DNA of 64,000 bases from Hirundichthys speculiger (lineage: Eukaryota; Chordata; Actinopteri; Beloniformes; Exocoetidae): assembly GCA_018398805.1 (NCBI GenBank), contig JAGFBZ010002257.1, positions 279,785 through 343,784 on the forward strand, given 5' to 3'. The notes beneath the pieces were generated by a model. The model was not told the origin of the DNA, made no database searches, and saw nothing but the letters and a program-made list of their open reading frames with translations. The translations under genes and the position numbers were made by a program. This document shows positions 54,499 to 64,000 of the stretch, one piece after another; position 1 is the stretch's first letter; every line of letters begins with the position of its first letter.

Positions 54499-57400
54499 GA
54501 CGGGCGTCAAGAACCAAGCGCCATGACACCAGACGAGCGTCAAGAACCAAATGCCAAGACACCAAATGGGGGTCAAGAACCAAACGCTGTGACACCAGAC
54601 GAGCGTCATGAACCAAACCTCATGACACCAGACGGGCGTCAAGAACCAAACCCCGTGACACCAGACGGGCATCAAGAACCAAACCCCGTGACACCAGACG
54701 AGCGTCAAGAACCAAACCCCATGACACCAAATGTGGGTCAAGAACCAAACGCTGTGACACCAGACGAGCGTCATGAACCAAACCTCATGACACCAGACGG
54801 GCGTCAAGAACCAAACCCCGTGACACCAGACAAGCATCAAGAACCAAACCCCGTGACACCAGACGAGCGTCAAGAACCAAACCGCGTGACACCAGACGAG
54901 CGTCAAGAACCAAACCCCGTGACACCAGACGAGCGTCAAGAACCAAACCGCGTGACACCAGACGAGCGTCAAGAACAAAACTCCGTGACACCAGACGAGC
55001 GTCAAGAACCAAACCCGTGACTCCAGACGAGCGTCAAGAACCAAATCCTGCGACACCTGACGAGCGTCAAGAACCAAACGCTGTGACACCAGAGGGGCGT
55101 CATGAACCAAACCCCTTGACACCAGACAAGCGTCAAGAACCAAATGCCATGACACCAGACGAGCGTCAAGAACCAAATGCCATGACACCAGACGGGCATC
55201 AAGAACCAAACGCAGTGACACCAGACGAGCGCCAAGAACAAAACCCCGTGACACCAGACGAGCGTCAAGAACCAAAACCCGTGACACCAGATGGGCATCC
55301 AGAACCAAACGCGATGACACCAGACAGGCGTCATGAACCAAACCTCATGACACCAGACGGGCATCAAGAACCAAACGCCGTGACACCAGACGGGCGTCAA
55401 GAACCAAACCCCGTGACACCAGACGAGCATCAAGAACCAAACGCCGTGACACCAGACGAGCGTCAAGAACCAAACCCCGTGACACCAGACGGGCATCAAG
55501 AACCAAACGCTGTGACACCAGACGAGCGTCAAGAACCAAATGCCATGACACCAGACGGGCGTCAAGAACCAAATGCCATGACACCAGACGAGCGTCAAGA
55601 ACCAAATGCCATGACACCAGACGGGCATCAAGAACCAAACGCAGTGACACCAGACGAGCGTCAAGAACAAAACCCCGTGACACCAGACGAGTGTCAAGAA
55701 CCAAAACCCGTGACACCAGACGAGCGTCAAGAACCAAACCCTGTGACACCAGACGAGCATCAAGTACAAAATGCCATGACACCAGACAGGCATCAAGAAC
55801 CAAACGCCGTGACACCAGACAGGCGTCATGAACCAAACCTCATGACACCAGACGGGCATCAAGAACCAAACCTCGTGACACCAGACAGGCATCATGAACC
55901 AAATGCCGTGACACCAGACGAGCGTCAAGAACCAAACGCCGTGACACCAGACGAGCGTCAAGAACAAAACGCCGTGACACCAGACGAGCGTCAAGAACCA
56001 AACCCCGTGACACCAGACGGGCGTCAAGAACCAAATGCCATGACACCAGACGAGCGTCAAGAACCAAATGCCATGACACCAGACGGGCATCAAGAACCAA
56101 ACGCAGTGACACCAGACGAGCGTCAAGAACAAAACCCCGTGACACCAGACGAGCGTCAAGAACCAAAACCCGTGACACCAGACGAGCGTCAAGAACCAAA
56201 CCCTGTGACACCAGACGAGCATCAAGTACAAAATGCCATGACACCAGACAGGCATCAAGAACCAAACGCCGTGACACCAGACAGGCGTCATGAACCAAAC
56301 CTCATGACACCAGACGGGCATCAAGAACCAAACCCCGTGACACCAGACGAGCGTCAAGAATCAAACGCCATGACACCAGACGGGCGTCAAGAACCAAATG
56401 CCATGACACCAGACAAGCGTCAAGAACCAAATGCCATGACACCAGACGAGCGTCAAGAACCAAATGCCATGACACCAGACGGGCATCAAGAACCAAACGC
56501 CGTGACACCAGACGAGCGTCAAGTACCAAAACCCGTGACACCAGACGGGCGTCAAGAACCAAACCCCGTGACACCAGACGAGCGTCAAGAACCAAAACCC
56601 CATGACACCAGATGGGGGTCAAGAACCAAACTCCGTGACACCAGACGAGCGTCAAGAACCAAACCCCGTGACACCAGACGAACGTCAAGAACAAAACCCC
56701 ATGACACCAGATGGGGGTCAAGAACCAAACGCCGTGACACCAGACGAGCGTCAAGAACAAAACCCCATGACACCAGATGGGGGTCAAGAACCAAACCCCG
56801 TGACACCAGACGAGCGTCAAGAACCAAATCCCGCGACACCTGACGAGCGTCAAGAACCAAACGCTGTGACACCAGAGGGGCGTCATGAACCAAACCCCTT
56901 GACACCAGACAAGCGTCAAGAACCAAATGCCATGACACCAGACGAGCGTCAAGAACCAAATGCCATGACACCAGACGGGCATCAAGAACCAAACGCAGTG
57001 ACACCAGACGAGCGCCAAGAACAAAACCCTGTGACACCAGACGAGCGTCAAGAACCAAAACCCGTGACACCAGACGAGCGTCAAGAACCAAACCCCGTGA
57101 CACCAGACGAGCATCAAGTACAAAATGCCATGACACCAGATGGGCATCCAGAACCAAACGCGATGACACCAGACAGGCGTCATGAACCAAACCTCATGAC
57201 ACCAGACGGGCATCAAGAACCAAACGCCGTGACACCAGACGGGCGTCAAGAACCAAACCCCGTGACACCAGACGAGCATCAAGAACCAAACGCCGTGACA
57301 CCAGACGAGCGTCAAGAACCAAACCCCGTGACACCAGACGGGCATCAAGAACCAAACGCTGTGACACCAGACGAGCGTCAAGAACCAAATGCCATGACAC

Positions 57401-60400
57401 CAGACGGGCGTCAAGAACCAAATGCCATGACACCAGACGAGCGTCAAGAACCAAATGCCATGACACCAGACGGGCATCAAGAACCAAACGCAGTGACACC
57501 AGACGAGCGTCAAGAACAAAACCCCGTGACACCAGACGAGTGTCAAGAACCAAAACCCGTGACACCAGACGAGCGTCAAGAACCAAACCCTGTGACACCA
57601 GACGAGCATCAAGTACAAAATGCCATGACACCAGACAGGCATCAAGAACCAAATGCCGTGACACCAGACAGGCGTCATGAACCAAACCTCATGACACCAG
57701 ACGGGCATCAAGAACCAAACCTCGTGACACCAGACAGGCATCATGAACCAAATTGCGTGACACCAGACGAGCGTCAAGAACCAAACGCCGTGACACCAGA
57801 CGAGCGTCAAGAACAAAACGCCGTGACACCAGACGAGCGTCAAGAACCAAACCCCGTGACACCAGACGGGCGTCAAGAACCAAATGCCATGACACCAGAC
57901 GAGCGTCAAGAACCAAATGCCATGACACCAGACGGGCATCAAGAACCAAACGCAGTGACACCAGACGAGCGTCAAGAACAAAACCCCGTGACACCAGACG
58001 AGCGTCAAGAACCAAAACCCGTGACACCAGACGAGCGTCAAGAACCAAACCCTGTGACACCAGACGAGCATCAAGTACAAAATGCCATGACACCAGACAG
58101 GCATCAAGAACCAAACGCCGTGACACCAGACAGGCGTCATGAACCAAACCTCATGACACCAGACGGGCATCAAGAACCAAACCTCGTGACACCAGACAGG
58201 CATCATGAACCAAATTGCGTGACACCAGACGAGCGTCAAGAACCAAATGCCATGACACCAGACGGGCGTCAAGAACCAAATGCCATGACACCAGACGAGC
58301 GTCAAGAACCAAATGCCATGACACCAGACGGGCATCAAGAACCAAACGCAGTGACACCAGACGAGTGTCAAGAACCAAAACCCGTGACACCAGACGAGCG
58401 TCAAGAACCAAACCCTGTGACACCAGACGAGCATCAAGTACAAAATGCCATGACACCAGACAGGCATCAAGAACCAAATGCCGTGACACCAGACAGGCGT
58501 CATGAACCAAACCTCATGACACCAGACGGGCATCAAGAACCAAACCTCATGACACCAGACAGGCATCATGAACCAAATTGCGTGACACCAGACGAGCGTC
58601 AAGAACCAAACGCCGTGACACCAGACGAGCGTCAAGAACAAAACGCCGTGACACCAGACGAGCGTCAAGAACCAAACCCCGTGACACCAGACGGGCGTCA
58701 AGAACCAAATGCCATGACACCAGACGAGCGTCAAGAACCAAATGCCATGACACCAGACGGGCATCAAGAACCAAACGCAGTGACACCAGACGAGCGTCAA
58801 GAACAAAACCCCGTGACACCAGACGAGCGTCAAGAACCAAAACCCGTGACACCAGACGAGCGTCAAGAACCAAACCCTGTGACACCAGACGAGCATCAAG
58901 TACAAAATGCCATGACACCAGACAGGCATCAAGAACCAAACGCCGTGACACCAGACAGGCGTCATGAACCAAACCTCATGACACCAGACGGGCATCAAGA
59001 ACCAAACCTCGTGACACCAGACAGGCATCAAGAACCAAACGCTGTGACACCAGACGAGCGTCAAGAACCAAACGCTGTGACACCAGACGAGCGTCAAGAA
59101 CAAAACGCTGTGACACCAGACGAGCGTCAAGAACCAAACCCCGTGACACCAGACGAGCGTCAAGAACCAAACACCATGACACCAGACAGGCGTCATGAAC
59201 CAAACCTCATGACACCAGACGGGCATCAAGAACCAAATGCCGTGACACCAGACAGGCATCATGAACCAAACGCCGTGATTCCAGACGAGTGTCAAGAACC
59301 AAACGCCGTGACACCAGACGAGCGTCAAGAACAAAACCCCGTGACACCAGACGAGCGTCAAGAACCAAACCCCGTGACACCAGATGGGTGTCAAGAACCA
59401 AACCCCGTGACACCAGACGAGCGTCAAGAACCAAACCCCATGACACCAAATGGGGGTCAAGAACCAAACGCTGTGACACCAGACGAGCGTCATGAACCAA
59501 ACCTCATGACACCAGACGGGCGTCAAGAACCAAACCTTGGACACCAGATGAGCGTCAAGAACAAAACTCCGTGACACCAGACGAGCGTCAAGAACCAAAT
59601 CCCGTGACACCAGACGGGCGTCAAGAACCAAACCCCGTGACACCAGATGAGCGTCAAGAACCAAACCCCATGACACCAAATGGGGGTCAAGAACCAAACG
59701 CTGTGACACCAGACGAGCGTCATGAACCAAACCTCATGACACCAGACGGGCGTCAATAACCAAACCCCGTGACACCAGACGAGCATCAAGAACCAAACCC
59801 TGTGACACCAGACGAGCGTCAAGAACCCAACCCCGTGACACCAGACGGGCGTCAATAACCAAATGCCGTGACACCAGACAGGCATCATGAACCTAACGCC
59901 GTGACTCCAGACGAGTGTCAAGAACCAAACGCCGTGACACCAGACGATCGTCAAGAACAAAACCCCGTGCCACCAGACGAGCGTCAAGAACCAAACCCCG
60001 TGACACCAGACGGGCGTCAAGAACCAAACCCCGTGACACCAGACGAGCGTCAAGAACCAAACCCCATGACACCAAATGGGGGTCAAGAACCAAACGCTGT
60101 GACACCAGACGAGCGTCATGAACCAAACCTCATGACACCAGACGGGCGTCAAGAACCAAACCTTGGACACCAGATGAGCGTCAAGAACAAAACCCCGTGA
60201 CACCAGACGAGCGTCAAGAACCAAACCCCGTGACACCAGACGGGCGTCAAGAACCAAACCCCGTGACACCAGACGAGCATCAAGAACCAAACCCCGTGAC
60301 ACCAAATGGGGGTCAAGAACCAAACGCTGTGACACCAGACGAGCGTCATGAACCAAACCTCATGACACCAGATGGGGGTCAAGAACCAAACGCCGTGAAA

Positions 60401-60824
60401 CCAGACAAGCGTCAAGAACAAAACCCCATGACACCAGATGGGGGTCAAGAACCAAACCCCGTGACACCAGACGAGCGTCAATGACCAAACCCCTTGACAC
60501 CAGACAAGCGTCAAGAACCAAATGCCATGACACCAGACGAGCGTCAAGAACCAAATGCCATGACACCAGACGGGCATTAAGAACCAAACGCAGTGACACC
60601 AGACAAGCGCCAAGAACAAAACCTCGTGACACCAGACGAGCGTCAAGAACCAAAACCCGTGACACCAGACGAGCGTCAAGAACCAAACCCCGTGACACTA
60701 GACGAGCATCAAGTACAAAATGCCATGACACCAGACGGGCATCCAGAACCAAACGCCATGACACCAGACAGGCGTCATGAACCAAACCTCATGACACCAG
60801 ACGGGCATCAAGAACCAAACGCCG
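54499..60824. repeat. 33-bp minisatellite with higher-order repeats
   Basis: About 6.3 kb of a 33-bp unit (main form contains 'acaccagacgagcgtcaaga' then 'accaaaccccgtg'). Unit variants ('gacgggcatc', 'gacaggcgtcatg', 'gtacaaaatgcc', 'aacaaaac') recur in fixed order, giving repeat blocks of 462-495 bp (14-15 units), and one larger duplication: 55345-56298 and 57194-58147 are 1849 bp apart. Since 33 is divisible by three and the unit lacks stops, frames up to 990 codons (plus, TPDERQEPNPV units) and 1142 codons (minus) stay open. They are not evidence of a protein. Confidence 0.95.
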
Positions 60825-62721
60825 TGTAGGGGTTCTCACTTCACTTATTAATAATTGGTTATGCCGAGGTGCCACCGACTTTATTAAAAGGCGGAAATTT
60901 TAGATTAAAGAATAACTGTAGTGAGAAACTCGGGTGTGGGTTCTAGACCACGCCAATGCTTGGGAAAACTTAATCAAAAGAGTCCGACCAGCTTTAACAA
61001 CATTTATTCAGACACAGACAATAAACACAGCATATAAGGCACTTATATGAAAAAGGAGTAATAATCAGACAGTTTATAAATGCAGCAACGTAATTCTAAG
61101 TCTTTTGATTGGCTAGAACACCGGAAGAGGCTGCGCGAACGGAAAAGGGAATAGAGAGAGGTAAAAATAAAATAAAAATAAAAGCACAGGCAGGGTAGCC
61201 TGTGGCTTCACTGGCGAACAGAATTATTGATCGTGGACTGGGAACGGTTTCTAAACCGTTGACCCAATAAGAAAAATAAAACAAGGTCCTAGGCTTAACT
61301 AACTATTGAATAATGCCCGCTAGGCTGAGTCAGCTACAAGAGAGGCCAGATGTAACACCAGAGACTCCAATCACGCCCGTTCACCTACCAGAGGGAGTTT
61401 TAGCTCGTGCCGGTCGTTGGTCGAACACAAACGGCCACCAGGTTCTTCCGATCTCCGTTGAGGTCGACGAATGGGAACAATTCTGCCAGCAGAATTGTGG
61501 ACGTCCCGGCGAGCTTCCTCGTCTGGCGGTACGTGGGTCGGTTGATCTGCCGGTGGCGGAGCTGCTGGACCGTAGTCGGACGAAGTTCGGTGTAACACGA
61601 ACTTTATCTCTCGGCCACAAGATGAGTGACTCAACACTTTCCGGAGAAAGTTGTTGCGGCAAAAAGAAAGTTGCAAAAAGAGTTCAAAAAAATATTCAGA
61701 AGGAGATCAGCGAGTCGTGATCTCTGCACAAAAAGGCGTCCTGCGTTGCTGTGGGAACGCCGGACGGAAAAATAAGTTGGTCGGCTGACTTAACAAAGGG
61801 ACGAAGTCCGCTAAATTCTAAGTCTCGACAAAGAGAAACTTGGCCAAAGTTCAAACAAAGAAAATAAGAGAGAGTTTAAGAGAGGGTTTTAAGAAGAAGT
61901 TTTAAGAAGCGTAAGAGAGAGAGACAAAGCTGCGCTGCCTCTTTTATATCTCTGAATATTCAAACAGCCCCTCGGGGATAGGTCAGCACGGACCAACCGG
62001 ACATCTCTGCCTGGTGGGCTTTCCCCAAAATTCATATGTTTAGCTGATCAAACTGCAAACTTTGCTACGGTTAATGCAAAAACACCATTACTATTATGCA
62101 CACACATTTGTTGGATTAAATGACATAGTATGATACCAACACATTATACAAAGTTTGTTTATTTTAGACGTAAGTGGGTAGAACTTGTTGATTTTATTCT
62201 AGACAGTCCGTTGCCATCCGTCTGCAGTACCCTTTTTCGCCCGGCAGATGGCAGTGTTGTCCCGTGGGTCTCGTTCCGTCTGGCTTCAATCAACAAAGAT
62301 GAAAAGACAGGGTTTTATTGTTCGAGGCCCTGAAGCACAAAAGGGAGTCTTCTTATCTGCATTCCTGTGAAAATTTACATCCAGTATGTGTCAGAAACTC
62401 GGATTTACACTGGCAGGGGTCCTTGGTCTGAGATGACTTTATTGTCTTAGAACTGTTTTTGAGACAGTCCAGCCGACACTTTACCTGTTGGCCTCCGAGA
62501 AAAACAAAGTTGTCTTCCTCTTAGGTAATTAAATTCACATGCCTGCTGTGACCTTTTGGTCTGAAACGTATATTCCTGAAAGGGGGGGGAAGGGACGGAG
62601 ACATCTCGTGTATCTCCAAGCTTCTCAGGTCAGAGAAAAGCCAGGACACACACACAGGTTGAAGGAGAGTAGACAGCCCTCTATTCTTTCAATAATGGTT
62701 CATTAAGGAAAGGATCCTACA
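60825..62721 (-). mobile_element. Solo-LTR-like insertion splitting the minisatellite
   Basis: 1897 bp with TGTAGG at one end and CCTACA at the other, the TG...CA form of LTRs. Read on the minus strand it has the parts of an LTR in order: a U3-like stretch, a TATA box (TATAAAAG, 61941-61948), a pyrimidine-rich start region, and an AATAAA signal (61003-61008) about 180 bp before the end. No gag, pol or env sequence is present. Both flanks are 33-bp array, so it is a single insertion. Flanks (gccg left, tctg right) do not form a clear duplication. The plus-strand 135-codon frame at 61313-61720 is antisense to this reading and matches nothing I know. Confidence 0.6.
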
Positions 62722-64000
62722 TCTGTGACACCAGACGGGCATCAAGAACCAAACCCCATGACACCAGACGAGCGTCAAGAACCAAACCCCGTGACACCAG
62801 ACGGGCGTCAAGAACCAAACCCGTGACACCAGACGAGCGTCAAGAACCAAATGCCATGACACCAGACGAGCGTCAAGAACCAAATGCCATGACACCAGAC
62901 GAGCGTCAAGAACCAAATGCCATGACACCAGATGGGCATCAAGAACCAAACGCCGTGACACCAGACGAGCATCAAGAACCAAACCCCGTGACACCAGACG
63001 AGCGTCAAGAACCAAACGCCGTGACACCAGACGAGCGTCAAGAACCAAACCCCGTGACACCAGACGGGCATCAAGAACCAAACGCTGTGACACCAGACGA
63101 GCGTCAAGAACCAAATGCCATGACACCAGACGGGCGTCAAGAGCCAAATGCCATGACACCAGACGAGCGTCAAGAACCAAATGCCATGACACCAGACGGG
63201 CATCAAGAACCAAACGCAGTGACACCAGACGAGCGTCAAGAACAAAACCCCGTGACACCAGACGAGCGTCAAGAACCAAACCCTGACACCAGACGAGCGT
63301 CAAGACCAAACCCTGTGACACCAGACGAGCATCAAGTACAAAATGCCATGACACCAGACCAGACAGGCATCAAGAACCAAACGCCGTGACACCAGACAGG
63401 CGTCATGAACCAAACCTCATGACACCAGACGCATCAAGAACCAAACCTCGTGACACCAGACAGGCATCATGAACCAAACGCCGTGACACCAGACGAGCGT
63501 CAAGAACCAAAAGCCGTGACACCAGACGAGCGTCAAGAACAAAACAACCGTGACAACCAGACGAGCGTCAAGAACCAAACCCCGTGACACCAGACGAGCG
63601 TCAAGAACCAAACCCCGTGACACAGACAAGCGTCAAGAACCAAATGCCATGACACCAGACGAGCGTCAAGAACCAAATGCCATGACAAACCAGACGGGCA
63701 TCAAGAACCAAACGCAGTGACAACAGACGAGCGCCAAGAACAAAACCCCGTGACACCAGACGAGCGTCAAGAACCAAAACCCGTGACACCAGACGAGCGT
63801 CAAGAACCAAACCCCATGACACCAGACGAGCATCAAGTACAAAATGCCATGGCACCAGACGGGCATCCAGAACCAAACGCCATGACACTAGACAGGCGTC
63901 ATGAACCAAACCTCATGACACCAGACGGGCATCAAGAACCAAACGCCGTGACACCAGACGGGCGTCAAGAACCAAACCCCATGACACCAGACGAGCGTCA
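62722..64000. repeat. 33-bp minisatellite, right part, reaching the window edge
   Basis: The same 33-bp unit resumes directly after the insertion. From about 63280 on there are many 1-6 base indels (e.g. 'aaccctgacacc', 'caccagaccagacagg', 'aacaaaacaaccgtgacaacc', 'gtgacacagacaag') that are nearly absent from the left part. The array continues beyond the window. Confidence 0.95.

Noticed and set aside
56302..59730. 1142-codon minus-strand open frame (and 990-codon plus-strand frame) as a giant repeat protein gene
   Set aside because: The 33-bp unit is a multiple of three with no stop in several frames, so long ORFs on both strands are expected. There is no supported upstream exon or promoter, and frame changes occur inside the array.
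61313..61720. 135-codon plus-strand ORF as an accessory gene of the LTR-like insertion
   Set aside because: It is antisense to the TATA/poly(A) orientation and shows no recognisable motif; probably chance.
54499..64000. CRISPR array
   Set aside because: The units are contiguous 33-bp tandem repeats without unique spacers, in a vertebrate genome.

Overview
The window is vertebrate, almost certainly teleost fish, genomic DNA. Evidence: split exons with GT-AG introns that encode a recognisable chromatin gene (hmg20a), and a dense mix of fish-type transposable elements: non-autonomous hAT elements with 8-bp target duplications, Tc1-like and pogo/Tigger-like elements, Harbinger-like MITEs, an RTE-like LINE, L2-type LINE tails and a tRNA-derived SINE. 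There are no bacterial-style genes, tRNAs, rRNAs or CRISPR arrays. All element boundaries and target duplications were read by eye.

Gene content. One protein-coding gene is supported: hmg20a on the minus strand. Six coding exons run from 39429 down to 17753; summing them gives 828 nt, i.e. 275 codons plus stop. They encode an HMG box followed by a coiled coil. The probable promoter is a CpG-rich stretch with a CCAAT box near 44.55-45.06 kb. The probable poly(A) signal is at 17240-17245. A second CpG-rich, promoter-like stretch at 5.6-6.4 kb and a CRE-bearing GC-rich stretch near 11-11.6 kb cannot be tied to a gene.

Layout. 1-17 kb: intergenic DNA packed with hAT and MITE copies, several nested. 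17.2-39.4 kb: hmg20a, whose introns hold an L2-type LINE tail split by two hAT insertions (one itself split by a Tc1 element), further hATs, a 5'-truncated RTE-like LINE with a frameshift and a stop, a 12-bp minisatellite (31.4-32.9 kb), and an unrecognised 1.9-kb inverted-repeat element (33.4-35.3 kb) ending 37 bp from a coding exon. 39.5-54.5 kb: upstream/intergenic DNA with a decayed Tc1 element carrying two insertions, LINE and SINE remains, more hAT and Tigger-type elements and long microsatellites. 54.5-64 kb: a very large 33-bp minisatellite with higher-order structure, split by a 1.9-kb solo-LTR-like insertion; it runs off the right edge.

The very long open frames in the two minisatellites follow from unit lengths divisible by three (12 and 33 bp) and are not called as genes. 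The best candidates for something undescribed are the inverted-repeat element at 33414-35326, which carries five exact copies of an 18-bp motif, and the higher-order 33-bp array with its LTR-like insertion.
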